Below, piece by piece: positions 1 through 8,839 of a stretch of 33,856 nt of DNA (positions within the stretch are counted from its first letter, which is position 1; each line of letters starts with the position of its first letter). The translations under genes were made by a program, and so were the position numbers. The notes beneath the pieces are model-generated. The model was not told the DNA's origin, searched no databases, and saw nothing but the letters and a program-made list of their open reading frames with translations. This DNA comes from an uncultured Clostridia bacterium (lineage in GTDB: Bacteria; Bacillota; Clostridia; Oscillospirales; Oscillospiraceae): assembly GCA_945949735.1 (NCBI GenBank), contig CAMFFO010000011.1, positions 1-33,856 of the forward strand, written 5' to 3'.

Positions 1-65
1 CGACCAGTGTGCGCACTGGTCTCGCAATGACAGGAAACTTGGAGCGAAGCGACAAGCACCAATTT
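1..65 (-). repeat. Truncated copy of REP-like intergenic element (family F), reverse orientation, with outer end AAGCACCAATTT at 54-65
   Basis: 1-32 (cgaccagtgtgcgcactggtctcgcaatgaca) is the exact reverse complement of 3150-3181 and 12618-12649; followed by the outer-end motif at 54-65. Cut by the window edge. Confidence 0.85.
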
Positions 66-66
66 G

Positions 67-103
67 TCAGGCTGCTGATTTACTCCAGAGACAATCAGCC
101 TGA
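67..103 (-). terminator. Possible terminator hairpin of the AraC-type gene
   Basis: TCAGG..CTGATT / AATCAG..CCTGA bulged stem overlapping the stop codon; no strong U-tract. Confidence 0.35.
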
Positions 104-958
104 TTCACCGGAACAGTCGCTGGGGGGGATGCCGTACTGGGTTTTGAAGGCGCGGTAGAAATTGGCGTAGTCCCCGAAGCCGCAGCTTGCGTAGACTGTG
201 CCCGGGGCGGCGCCGGATTGGAGCAGCTGTTTGGCGATCATCAGCCGTTTCAGGATGATATAGCGGTAGACGCTGGTGCCCACTGCCTTGCTGAAGGTAT
301 GGGAAAGGTGGTATTTGCTCACATAGAACCGCTGTGCCAGAAGCTCCAGAGAAAGCTCCTCCCGGTAATGGTCGTTGATGTAGCTGAGCACCTGGGAGAT
401 CAGGGCCGGGGTTTCCTCCGGGGCGGGTGTCTCCTGGGGAGCCCGAAGGGCCAGCCGGTTCACCAGCACCAGAAACTGTATGAGTATCCCCTCCGCACAG
501 AGGCTGCTGGCGTAATCTTCGCCGGAGCGTTCCCGTGCCAGGGCTTCCAACAGCGATTGAAGCTGCTCCCGCTGGGAAGCAGTGGGGTGCACCAGATTGG
601 AGTGGGTGGGCAGGGAAGTGTCAAAGCATCGGCTGAGGCTTTCCGTTTCCCCGCCAAAGCGTTCCAGATAGGCTTTGCTGATCCACAGAACCATCCGCTC
701 GTAGGGCTGCTTGCCGGGGTGTAGGATGGGCTGATGCAGCTCCATAGGGTTGATGAGGATCAGATCTCCGACCTGGGGATGGTACAGCTGGCCCTCCACC
801 CGGTACTCCACCTGGCCGCTGAGAAAGAGGTAAATCTCAAAAAAGTCGTGGTGATGTACCTCTACATCCGACAGACTCTCATCCCGGTAATGGAAGATTT
901 CGTAATCCGACCGGCGCATACTTTGCCGCGGATCAAATAATTGGGTACGTCCCCGCAT
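95..958 (-). CDS. AraC-family transcriptional regulator with N-terminal cupin-like sensor domain
   Basis: C-terminal dual HTH (LSLELLAQRFYVSKYHLSHTFSKAVGTSVYRYI...GFGDYANFYRAFKTQYGIPPSD). The ORF extends to 1006, but the ATG at 958 has RBS GAGGTGAGG, and a TTGACA-17-TAATAT promoter overlaps the upstream ATGs. Confidence 0.92.
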   Translation of the reverse strand: MRGRTQLFDPRQSMRRSDYEIFHYRDESLSDVEVHHHDFFEIYLFLSGQVEYRVEGQLYHPQVGDLILINPMELHQPILHPGKQPYERMVLWISKAYLERFGGETESLSRCFDTSLPTHSNLVHPTASQREQLQSLLEALARERSGEDYASSLCAEGILIQFLVLVNRLALRAPQETPAPEETPALISQVLSYINDHYREELSLELLAQRFYVSKYHLSHTFSKAVGTSVYRYIILKRLMIAKQLLQSGAAPGTVYASCGFGDYANFYRAFKTQYGIPPSDCSGESG

Positions 959-1084
959 TGTCCTCACCTCGTGCTCCATATTATCACAAGATTTACAATG
1001 TGTCAAACAATCTTAGCAATTTTCATTGCGAAAAATAGGAGGTATACTAATATCAAGCGAAATAAAAAATAAGGAGGAGTTCCA

Positions 1085-2176
1085 ATGCCAATGCAAATGG
1101 GTTTCCGATGGTACGGCGAGGGCAATGACAAGATTACCCTTGCGGACATCAAGCAGATTCCCGGCGTCACCAGCATCGTTTGGGCCCTGCACCACAAGCT
1201 GCCCGGAGAAATCTGGGAAGTGGAGGAGATTGCCGAGGTTCAGAAGCAGCTTGCCCCCTATGGTTTCAACATGGATGTAGTGGAGTCCGTGAATGTCCAC
1301 GATGACATCAAGATCGGCCTGCCCACCCGGGACAAGTACATCGAAAACTACTGCCAGACCATCCGCAACCTGTCCAAATTCGGCGTGAAGGTCATCTGCT
1401 ACAACTTCATGCCCGTTTTCGACTGGACCCGCTCGAACCTCTTCCATCCGGTGGGGGACGGCTCCACCGCCCTGTTCTATGAGAAGAACATGATCCAGGA
1501 CGACTACAACGCCATGGCCAAGTACATCCTGGACTTTACCGAGAAGTACAATATGTCCTTCCCCGGCTGGGAGCCGGAGCGGATGGCAAAGCTGGACGAG
1601 CTGTTCAAGGCTTACAAGGACGTTGACCACGAGAAGCTGTGGGCCAACCTCAAGTACTTCCTGGAGGCCATCATGCCCACCTGCGAGGAATGCGATATCA
1701 AAATGGCCATCCACATGGACGATCCCCCCTGGGACATCTTCGGCCTGCCCCGCCTGCTGATCAACGAGGAGAACATCGACCGGTTCCTGAAGATGGTGGA
1801 TAATCCCTACAACTGCCTGACCCTGTGCTCCGGTTCCCTGAACGCGGATCCCAATAACAACGTGGCGAGTGTCGTCCGCAAGCACTGCGACCGGATCGCC
1901 TTCGCCCACATCCGCAATGTCAAGCACTTCCCCAACGGGGACTTCTCCGAGGCCAGCCACCGGGACTGCGACGGGGATACCGGCATTCTGGAGATCCTGA
2001 AGGCCTACCACGACTGTGGCTACGAGGGCTACATCCGCCCCGACCACGGCCGTCACCTGTGGGGCGAGGGCCCCGGCACCGTGCGCCCCGGCTACGGCCT
2101 CTATGACCGGGCACTGGGCATCATGTACATGCTGGGCGTGTGGGATATGCTGGATCGCCTTGATGGAAAGATTTAA
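1085..2176 (+). CDS. uxuA: Mannonate dehydratase
   Basis: MPMQMGFRWYGEGNDKITLADIKQIPGVTSIVWALHHKLPGEIW...; typical UxuA sequence; RBS aaggaggag upstream. Confidence 0.96.
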   Translation: MPMQMGFRWYGEGNDKITLADIKQIPGVTSIVWALHHKLPGEIWEVEEIAEVQKQLAPYGFNMDVVESVNVHDDIKIGLPTRDKYIENYCQTIRNLSKFGVKVICYNFMPVFDWTRSNLFHPVGDGSTALFYEKNMIQDDYNAMAKYILDFTEKYNMSFPGWEPERMAKLDELFKAYKDVDHEKLWANLKYFLEAIMPTCEECDIKMAIHMDDPPWDIFGLPRLLINEENIDRFLKMVDNPYNCLTLCSGSLNADPNNNVASVVRKHCDRIAFAHIRNVKHFPNGDFSEASHRDCDGDTGILEILKAYHDCGYEGYIRPDHGRHLWGEGPGTVRPGYGLYDRALGIMYMLGVWDMLDRLDGKI

Positions 2177-2185
2177 CTGGAGGTA

Positions 2186-3037
2186 ATGAAAATGGCAAAT
2201 CTTCCTTTGAATATTGATTATAGCGGCAAGGTTGTGGTTGTGACCGGTGCGGGCGGCGTGCTGTGCGGCGTCATGGCCCGGGCCTTTGCCGAGAGCGGCG
2301 CCAAGGTGGCGGCTCTGGACCTGAACGAGGATGCGGTGAAGAAGCTGGCGGAGGAGCTGAAGGCCGAAGGCTTCGTCTGCGAGGGCTACAAGGCCAATGT
2401 TCTGGACCCCGAGGCGCTGGAGGCCGTGCATCAGGCGGTGCTGGCCGACCTGGGCCCCTGCGACATTCTGGTGAACGGCGCCGGCGGCAACAATCCCCGG
2501 GCCACCACCGACAACGAGTACCAGCACGAGGCCAAGGAGGGCACCAAGACCTTCTTTGATCTGGACCCCAACGGCGTGGACTTTGTGTTCAAGCTGAACT
2601 TCCAGGGCACGCTGCTTCCCACTCAGGCTTTTGCCAAGGATATGGTAGAGAAAAAGAGCGGCTGCATTCTGAACATCTCCTCTATGAATGCCTATATTCC
2701 GCTGACGAAGATTCCTGCCTACTCCGCGGCCAAGGCCGGTATCTCCAACTTTACCCAGTGGCTGGCCACCCATTTTGCCGGAACCGGCATCCGGTGCAAC
2801 GCCATTGCTCCCGGCTTCCTGGTTTCCAACCAGAACAGAAATCTGCTGTTTAACGCCGACGGCTCCCTCACCGCCCGGAGTGCCAAGATCCTGAACGGAA
2901 CTCCCACCGGTCGGTTTGTTGAGGCCGAAGAGCTGCTGGGCGCGGTGCTGTTCCTGTGCGATGACCGGGCTGCTTCCGCCATCACCGGCGTAGTTCTGCC
3001 CATCGACGCCGGCTTCTCCGCCTACTCCGGCGTGTAA
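2186..3037 (+). CDS. uxuB: SDR-family oxidoreductase, probable D-mannonate oxidoreductase (fructuronate reductase, UxuB/YjmF type)
   Basis: Rossmann TGAGGVLCG, catalytic YSAAKAG; directly downstream of uxuA (9 bp gap). Confidence 0.82.
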   Translation: MKMANLPLNIDYSGKVVVVTGAGGVLCGVMARAFAESGAKVAALDLNEDAVKKLAEELKAEGFVCEGYKANVLDPEALEAVHQAVLADLGPCDILVNGAGGNNPRATTDNEYQHEAKEGTKTFFDLDPNGVDFVFKLNFQGTLLPTQAFAKDMVEKKSGCILNISSMNAYIPLTKIPAYSAAKAGISNFTQWLATHFAGTGIRCNAIAPGFLVSNQNRNLLFNADGSLTARSAKILNGTPTGRFVEAEELLGAVLFLCDDRAASAITGVVLPIDAGFSAYSGV

Positions 3038-3059
3038 TTTCTGAATAATTGAGTTTGAA

Positions 3060-3086
3060 CCCCCTCAGAGCCATGCTCTGAGGGGG
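3060..3086 (+). terminator. Hairpin terminator after uxuA-SDR operon
   Basis: CCCCCTCAGAGC-CAT-GCTCTGAGGGGG perfect 12-bp stem, weak T tract. Confidence 0.7.
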
Positions 3087-3125
3087 TATTGCCGTTGCAG
3101 GGAATCAGGCGGAAAGGAAAACGCC

Positions 3126-3360
3126 AAATTGTTGTTTGAAAAATAACACTGTCATTGCGAGACCAGTGCGCACACTGGTCGTGGCAATCCCCCTGTTGAG
3201 AGGAACCAAGTATCGATTACCACCAAAAATCGAAGGAACCCCCATTTTTTGGGTGCTAATCGGTACATTTCCCCTCTAAGTAAGGGGATTGCCACACCAC
3301 TTAAGCGGACTGGTTCGCAATGACAGATAATTTTGAACGCGAAGCGAAAAACACCAATTT
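3126..3360 (+). repeat. Family F intergenic repeat, copy A (outer ends AAATTGTTGTTT / AAACACCAATTT; REP-like core 3150-3325)
   Basis: Core of 176 bp (TGTCATTGCGA...TCGCAATGACA) strongly similar to 12618-12793; outer ends shared with other copies. Confidence 0.9.
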
Positions 3361-5248
3361 ATCCAAAATTGACGCCGGAATAGGTGGTGTTGACTTCCTC
3401 GCAGAATTCATAGCCATGGTCGGAGATCCATTGCAGGGTGTGGCGGCTGTCCGGGTAGACGGCCAGCTGGGCCGCGCCGGTGGTTGTATCCCACAGGGAA
3501 AAATAGATGCACTGCCTTTTTGTGCCGTCTTGCAGCGTGAAATATCCGTTGTGGAAATTGCCCCGCTGCATCATGGTGCGCTCGTCACAGTCCAAACGAA
3601 TGGCTTCCATTAAGGAGGCGGCATCCTGGGGGCTCAGGGACCTCTCTGCGTCCTTATTCATGGATTCGAAGAGGATCTGAAGCGCGTGATTCGGGTCGAA
3701 GGGGGTGTCGCCGAAATTCGCGTGCTCCCACACCGCTTCCCAACGGCTGAGGAACTCCCGAATAATATCTCCTTCCTCCAGGGAGACCCAGACGGGATAG
3801 CGGCGAACTACGGCGCGGCCGCTCTTCATCGTGAACGCCAGAGTCACGGTGTCGGCACGCAGATGCTCCTCATCCATGTCATAGCCGCCTTCCCCGTAGA
3901 AGAAGCCTTCCCCGGGTATTTCCGCGTTCCGCAGCCCCTCCGGGGAGGATTCTATGTATGACCGGGGATAGGAGCCGGTGTCCTGCACCCGGTCCTCCAG
4001 GGCCATTTCCTGGAGTGTAAGAAGCTGCCGCATCTCCGGTTCGTCGGTGACTTCCAGAGAATAACCCCCGGATACAATGCAGACGGATTGGAGCTTCTCC
4101 GGCTGGGGCTTCCAATCGTCGATGCCCAGGATATCGAATCTGGTAGCCGCAATGCTGAGCGCCAGAACGACGGCCAGAATGCCGAAGCCAAGGAAGCTCT
4201 TTCCGCCAAAGACCCGGGTACTCCTGGCCAGGAACATTCTTCCGCCGAACCAGCCCACAGCCAGTCCGAAGGCCAGGAAGAGGTAGCTCATACCGGGCCG
4301 GGAGGAGATCTGGTAGCCGAAGAACATAGTCATGGCGAGCACAGAGAGCACCGCGGCGGAGACGGAGCAGCAAACCTGGAACACGGGATGAAGCACCCGG
4401 ACGGCCATCGCGTCCCCGGCGCACTCCAGGTGGCGGCGGCGATAGAGGAGCAGGGAGGCCCCCAGCAGGAGCAAGCCCACAGCAGCCCAGACGGCAAGCC
4501 GGGCCACATTTGCCCCATGAATCTGGAAGGCCGCGACAAAATTCTTGTCCGGAAATCTTTGCAGCAGAGCGTTGTAGTTTTCAATCTCCACAAGGCTCAG
4601 GCCGGTCATGGCACAGGGGGTCAGCAGATTGGGGATCGTCTCCGTCAAAACCACGCCGTAGAGCATGGGAACATAAACGGCGTTCAGAGCCGCGTAAATC
4701 AGGTAGGCCCCGCAGTTCAGCAGCGCATAGATTGCCAGCATGGCCGCCCGGTTTCCGGTGAGGAATACGCAAAACACCGCGATGCCGAAGAAGGTGAGAA
4801 ATTGCAGATTCGCCGCAAGGAACCACCACAGGGCAATTGCCCAGGCATTTACAACGCAGGTGGCGTTCAGCAGCGGAATGCAGGCCAGGGTCATAAGTCC
4901 GGTGGGAACCAGGGAGAAGGTCAGGCCGGAAAGGACACCCGTCACAAAGATGGTCTCCCGCCGCACCGGCATGGCGTGCAGCCCCATGCACAGCCGGGAG
5001 TTGAAGAGATCCCCGAAGAGCAGCATGGCGATCAGCGGGCCGAACAGCAGGTTCACCGCCACCATGACCTGGATGCTCTCCACCACCCGGGAGGCAAACC
5101 AGAAGCTGCGCGCCATATCCCGGTCATCCTGGTACATGAGCAGAAGCCCCATGAACAGGCACAGAATATAGAGCAGGAATACCGGCGCGAACCGGGTGAG
5201 ATTCTTCCGGTACAGCTGTTTGTTAAAGAAGGATGTTCTTGACCGCAT
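3359..5248 (-). CDS. ABC transporter permease, multi-TM with a large C-terminal soluble domain
   Basis: ORF 3359-5368; ATG at 5248 (MRSRTSFFNKQLYRKNL...) overlaps the upstream ATPase gene; several hydrophobic TM segments, then ~250 aa soluble region. Confidence 0.82.
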   Translation of the reverse strand: MRSRTSFFNKQLYRKNLTRFAPVFLLYILCLFMGLLLMYQDDRDMARSFWFASRVVESIQVMVAVNLLFGPLIAMLLFGDLFNSRLCMGLHAMPVRRETIFVTGVLSGLTFSLVPTGLMTLACIPLLNATCVVNAWAIALWWFLAANLQFLTFFGIAVFCVFLTGNRAAMLAIYALLNCGAYLIYAALNAVYVPMLYGVVLTETIPNLLTPCAMTGLSLVEIENYNALLQRFPDKNFVAAFQIHGANVARLAVWAAVGLLLLGASLLLYRRRHLECAGDAMAVRVLHPVFQVCCSVSAAVLSVLAMTMFFGYQISSRPGMSYLFLAFGLAVGWFGGRMFLARSTRVFGGKSFLGFGILAVVLALSIAATRFDILGIDDWKPQPEKLQSVCIVSGGYSLEVTDEPEMRQLLTLQEMALEDRVQDTGSYPRSYIESSPEGLRNAEIPGEGFFYGEGGYDMDEEHLRADTVTLAFTMKSGRAVVRRYPVWVSLEEGDIIREFLSRWEAVWEHANFGDTPFDPNHALQILFESMNKDAERSLSPQDAASLMEAIRLDCDERTMMQRGNFHNGYFTLQDGTKRQCIYFSLWDTTTGAAQLAVYPDSRHTLQWISDHGYEFCEEVNTTYSGVNFG

Positions 5249-6104
5249 CCTGGACACCTCCCAATTCGTAGATAAAGATTTCCTCCAGAGAAAGGGGCAG
5301 CAGGTCAAAATAGTCCGGCTTTGCCGCTGCCGCCCTGGCGTTGATCTCCTCGACCTTGCCCCGGACAATGAGGGTTTTCAGCCTTCCGGAGCTGGATTCG
5401 TGAAGCACCTCCAGGTTCTGCGGAATACTGCCGACAATCTGGAGCTTATGGGTCAGACCCTGCATATCCGCAAGACTGCGCTCCAGAAGCATCTTCCCGT
5501 GATCCATGATGCCCACATGGTCGCACACATCCTCCAGCTCCCGCAGGTTGTGGGAGGATATGAGCACGGTCATGGAATGCTCAGCCACGCTGCCCAGCAG
5601 CAGGCTCATGACCTGGCGGCGCATGATGGGATCCAGACCGTCCACAGGCTCGTCCAGAATCAGCACCTCCGGCCGCGCGCTGAGGGCCAGATGGAAGGCT
5701 GCCTGCTTCTGCATACCCTTGGAGAACCGGCGGATGGGGCTCTTCCTTGGAAGCTGAAAGACATCGTACAGCTCCCCGAAAAGCTTGTCGTCGAAAGAGG
5801 GGTAAAGCCCCCGGTAAAAACTCCGCATTTCCTCCAGACTGGCGGAAGGGAAGTAGAATACCTCGTCTGGAATGGAGGCGATCCGCCGCTTGGCGTCGGG
5901 GTTTTCGTAAATGGGACTGCCGTCCAGGGAGACCTCTCCGCTGTCCGGGCGGTAGACCCCGGTGAGGTGGCGGATGGCGGTGGATTTCCCGGCGCCGTTG
6001 GGGCCCACCAGACCGTAGACCGCTCCCGTTGGAACCTGCAGGCTCAGGTCGTCCAGGGCCCTGAAGCCAGAAAAGGTTTTGGTGATGTGGCTCAGTTCAA
6101 GCAT
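5223..6104 (-). CDS. ABC transporter ATP-binding protein
   Basis: Walker A GPNGAGKST, signature RRFSKGMQKQ, Walker B VLILDEPVDGLDP, H-loop SSHN. Confidence 0.96.
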   Translation of the reverse strand: MLELSHITKTFSGFRALDDLSLQVPTGAVYGLVGPNGAGKSTAIRHLTGVYRPDSGEVSLDGSPIYENPDAKRRIASIPDEVFYFPSASLEEMRSFYRGLYPSFDDKLFGELYDVFQLPRKSPIRRFSKGMQKQAAFHLALSARPEVLILDEPVDGLDPIMRRQVMSLLLGSVAEHSMTVLISSHNLRELEDVCDHVGIMDHGKMLLERSLADMQGLTHKLQIVGSIPQNLEVLHESSSGRLKTLIVRGKVEEINARAAAAKPDYFDLLPLSLEEIFIYELGGVQDAVKNILL

Positions 6105-6462
6105 TGTTTCCTCCTCCTTGACCGATTCGGTCTATCAGGTTCTCTTTGGCTATGCCCAGGGCCATCAGCGCGGATGCCGCTTCGTCGAATGCGGAAAACC
6201 ACCGCTCCAGCTCCCGGCTCCGGGCGTCGCTTCCGCAGACAAAGCAGCCCTTCCCGGGAACCGTGGCGATCCAGCCCTCCATTTCCAGCTGGCGATAGGC
6301 ACGCTGGATGGTATTCGGGTTAATGGCCAACTGGGATGCCAACTCCCGGACGCTGGGGAGCTTCTGAGCGTGGGGCAGAATTCCGGCGCATATCTGCTCC
6401 TTCAGTCCGTCGACGATCTGGATGTATATGGGCCGGGCATCCCGATAGTCCAGATGAATCAT
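6097..6462 (-). CDS. GntR-family (YtrA-like) transcriptional regulator
   Basis: Short GntR wHTH: RPIYIQIVDGLKEQICAGILPHAQKLPSVRELASQLAINPNTIQRAYRQLEMEGWI; overlaps ATPase start. Confidence 0.94.
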   Translation of the reverse strand: MIHLDYRDARPIYIQIVDGLKEQICAGILPHAQKLPSVRELASQLAINPNTIQRAYRQLEMEGWIATVPGKGCFVCGSDARSRELERWFSAFDEAASALMALGIAKENLIDRIGQGGGNNA

Positions 6463-6473
6463 AGAATCCCTCC

Positions 6474-6502
6474 TAACTGTACTAGCTGTCCTAGTACAGT
6501 TA
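6474..6502. promoter_or_regulatory. Probable GntR operator (inverted repeat)
   Basis: TAACTGTACTAG-CTGTC-CTAGTACAGTTA, perfect 12-bp arms, located just downstream of the -10 of the operon promoter. Confidence 0.8.
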
Positions 6503-6530
6503 GTATAGCGATAGGACAGCGGGCTGTCAA
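6502..6530 (-). promoter_or_regulatory. Sigma-A-type promoter of gntR-ABC operon
   Basis: On minus strand TTGACA (6525-6530), 17-bp spacer, TATACT (6502-6507). Confidence 0.8.
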
Positions 6531-6578
6531 GGTGGGAAATATTTAAGATTTTCTTTAGAGGGAGGAAAGGCAGAAGGG

Positions 6579-6766
6579 AAATTGGTGCTTGGAGATTTCA
6601 AACGTGCTTCGTCTTTACTGTAGGGGAGCCATTCATGGCTCCCGTGACGCGGTACGTTTTCGCCGAAATGCTGGGAGTATCGGAACATTTCACCGCCGGG
6701 AGCCATGAATGGCTCCCCTACAGTGTTATTCCGACATTTCCAAAACTGATCTGCAAACACCAATTT
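6579..6766 (+). repeat. Family F-like intergenic repeat, copy D (outer ends AAATTGGTGCTT / AAACACCAATTT; core is a long inverted repeat)
   Basis: Outer ends shared with copies A-C; core 28-bp perfect inverted repeat 6617-6644 / 6697-6724. Confidence 0.8.
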
Positions 6767-6789
6767 ATCTCTCCGCTGCACTGTCCTCA

Positions 6790-6822
6790 AAACAAATTCC
6801 CCGGAGGCGGGGGCCTCCGGGG
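6790..6822 (-). terminator. Terminator of alpha/beta hydrolase gene
   Basis: CCCCGGAGGC / GCCTCCGGGG 10-bp stem followed on minus strand by aatttgtttt. Confidence 0.7.
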
Positions 6823-6837
6823 ATGTGGGGGATTCGG

Positions 6838-7710
6838 TCAGACAAAGCGGCGGAAGAAGGCGGCGCTGTCGTCGTTGCAGGCTTCGGCTTCCGGCAGGAC
6901 AATGTTCACATGGAACACATGGCCAACCTCTTTCCGCTCCGGTGTGCCATAGCATTTCCACTGGCAAGGGATGCCCTTGGAAGTGAGGAAATCATACATG
7001 GGCTCGGCATTTTCCCGTAGGAAATCATTGCAGGAGGTGGTGATAAATGCCGGGGGATATTGCTCCGTAATGGCATCCAGCACCTTCAGGCGGGGATCCT
7101 CCGGGGAAAGCTCCCTGCCCAGGTAATCCAGAGACAGGCCCTTGCGGGGGGTGGCAAGCCAGGAGTCCACATTGTACATTCCGCAGTTCAGACCGACAGC
7201 GCAGATGTGAACCTGGGCAGGATTCAGGGCAAAAAGCGAGGCATAGGCAGGGTTCGTATGGATGGCGGCGTATTGGCTGGCCAGCTGGGCGCCTGCGGAG
7301 TCCCCCAGGAGGATGATTCGCCGGGGATCCAGATGGTACCGCTCCGCATTGACCCGCACCCATTCCAGCACAGCATTGGTATCAAACAGTGGCGTAGGGA
7401 ACTTCCACTTGGGGGCAAGACGGTAGTTGAAATTCACAAAGGCGAAGCCCCGACGGGCCATATCCATGCCGTAGCGACGGTAAATCTCTTTGCTGCCGTA
7501 GACATAGCCGCCGCCGTGGATGCTGACGATGGTGGGAAGAGGTTCGGACGTTCCGTCAGGATAGTAGACATCCAGCAGATTCCATTTTCCCTCGGGGCCG
7601 TAGGAGATGTTTCGGCATTCGGTGATGCCCTTGGGCAGCGGGATCGCGGCATCCCGCTTCCGGTCAGATTTGCCCGCCTGCAGATGAAAAAGAAGGCTTT
7701 GCAGTGACAT
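6838..7710 (-). CDS. Alpha/beta hydrolase (carboxylesterase/lipase-like)
   Basis: HGGGYVYGS oxyanion motif, GDSAGAQLA nucleophile elbow; ATG at 7710 has RBS AAGGAGG. Confidence 0.9.
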   Translation of the reverse strand: MSLQSLLFHLQAGKSDRKRDAAIPLPKGITECRNISYGPEGKWNLLDVYYPDGTSEPLPTIVSIHGGGYVYGSKEIYRRYGMDMARRGFAFVNFNYRLAPKWKFPTPLFDTNAVLEWVRVNAERYHLDPRRIILLGDSAGAQLASQYAAIHTNPAYASLFALNPAQVHICAVGLNCGMYNVDSWLATPRKGLSLDYLGRELSPEDPRLKVLDAITEQYPPAFITTSCNDFLRENAEPMYDFLTSKGIPCQWKCYGTPERKEVGHVFHVNIVLPEAEACNDDSAAFFRRFV

Positions 7711-7741
7711 GACAGTTCCTCCTTGGTATATAGAATGATAA

Positions 7742-7902
7742 GGAACCACTGAATAAATCGTCTACGGCTGAGCAGCGGATCCTTTGCTCCCTCAGTGCAG
7801 TTTGGAAAATCGGAAATACATACAGTATTCCTCGATTTCCCAAACTTTCTGAGGAGGCAAAATCTCTCGCTGTCAGCTCTTGCCGATTTATTCAGAGCTT
7901 CC
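7742..7902 (-). mobile_element. MITE-like element E, copy 1 (reverse orientation relative to copies 2 and 3)
   Basis: TIR GGAACCACTGAATAAATCG / rc GGAAGCTCTGAATAAATCG; 4-bp flanking direct repeat ATAA (7738-7741, 7903-7906); central hairpin. Confidence 0.82.
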
Positions 7903-7988
7903 ATAATCCTATTATAGCATAGCAGGCTGCCGAGATGTTAACAAATCATGAAGGAATGGAAATCGCTGCCCGGGTGGGCGGCGACGTG

Positions 7989-8570
7989 TTATACGGTGGG
8001 AAGCAGCTTGGCGTGCTTCAGGGCAGGGCGGAGGGCAAGGTAGAAGATGGATGCGACGACCACCGCTACCACGGCATTGACCAGGGTGGTCACAGCGCCC
8101 ATCTTGGCCCAGATGGCGGCGGCCTCCTGGGGAACGCCCAGAAGATAGGTCTTATAGAAGTATCCCACTACCGGGTCGGCGATCACGTTAAAAGCCATGC
8201 CTGCCGCGCTGGAGAGCACCGTGGCGATGGGAAGGGACACCTTCCGGGCCTCTTCCTTGCTGATGTGAAACACCTTGTGGGCGACAAAGCCGGCAACAAG
8301 GCCGATGCCCAGCTTCAGCAGAAAGGTCTTGGGCGCCGAGGTGACGTAGCCTGTGGTCAGGTCGGCGATGGTCATGCCCACCGCGCCGGACATTCCGCCC
8401 CAGAAACCGCCGATGAACAACGCGGCCAGGACGCAGAACACATTGCCCAGGTGGAAAGCGGTTTTCTCGGTTCCGACCGGAATATCGATGCGGAAATAGG
8501 AGAAACCGATGTAGCACAGCGCCGCGAAAAGAGCAGCCATAGCAAGGGTCAGAGTTTGTTTGCTTTTCAT
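7989..8570 (-). CDS. ECF transporter S component-like membrane protein
   Basis: MKSKQTLTLAMAALFAALCYIGFSYFRIDIPVG...GNVFCVLAALFIGGFWGGMSGAVGMTIADL; multi-TM S-component style. Substrate not determinable. Confidence 0.75.
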   Translation of the reverse strand: MKSKQTLTLAMAALFAALCYIGFSYFRIDIPVGTEKTAFHLGNVFCVLAALFIGGFWGGMSGAVGMTIADLTTGYVTSAPKTFLLKLGIGLVAGFVAHKVFHISKEEARKVSLPIATVLSSAAGMAFNVIADPVVGYFYKTYLLGVPQEAAAIWAKMGAVTTLVNAVVAVVVASIFYLALRPALKHAKLLPTV

Positions 8571-8677
8571 GTGAGTACCTCCTCGTTCAGGTTGGGGGCT
8601 ATTATAGCATCAACAGGTAATAAATATAGTGTCAAAAACATTATGAAAAATAATACCAGATCGCGGGAAGGAAATAG

Positions 8678-8839
8678 GGCAGCACCGCACAATTCGGCAA
8701 GAACCGGAGGCGAGGGATTTTTCCTCAGCCGAAAGTTTGGAAAACAGGGGAATACTTGGTGTATTTCCTGTTTTCCAAACTGCGCGGATGGGGGAAAAGA
8801 CCCGCCATCCGCCCGCAGACGCAATTGTGCGGTGCTGCC
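8678..8839 (+). mobile_element. MITE-like element E, copy 2
   Basis: Perfect 17-bp TIR GGCAGCACCGCACAATT / AATTGTGCGGTGCTGCC; 4-bp flanking direct repeat ATAG (8674-8677, 8840-8843); central hairpin. Confidence 0.85.

Noticed and set aside
1013-2773. 586-aa minus-strand ORF antisense to uxuA and the SDR gene
   Set aside because: Shadow ORF of two well-supported genes; repetitive V/G/H-rich translation.
3150-3325. CRISPR-like interpretation of repeated palindromes
   Set aside because: No regularly spaced direct repeats or spacers; only dispersed inverted doublets.
4088-5242. 384-aa plus-strand ORF opposite the ABC permease
   Set aside because: Antisense to a gene in an obvious GntR-ATPase-permease operon; compositionally biased translation.
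8571-8677. preQ1 or other vitamin riboswitch upstream of the ECF S component gene
   Set aside because: No recognisable riboswitch consensus could be seen by eye; a cmscan against Rfam would be needed.
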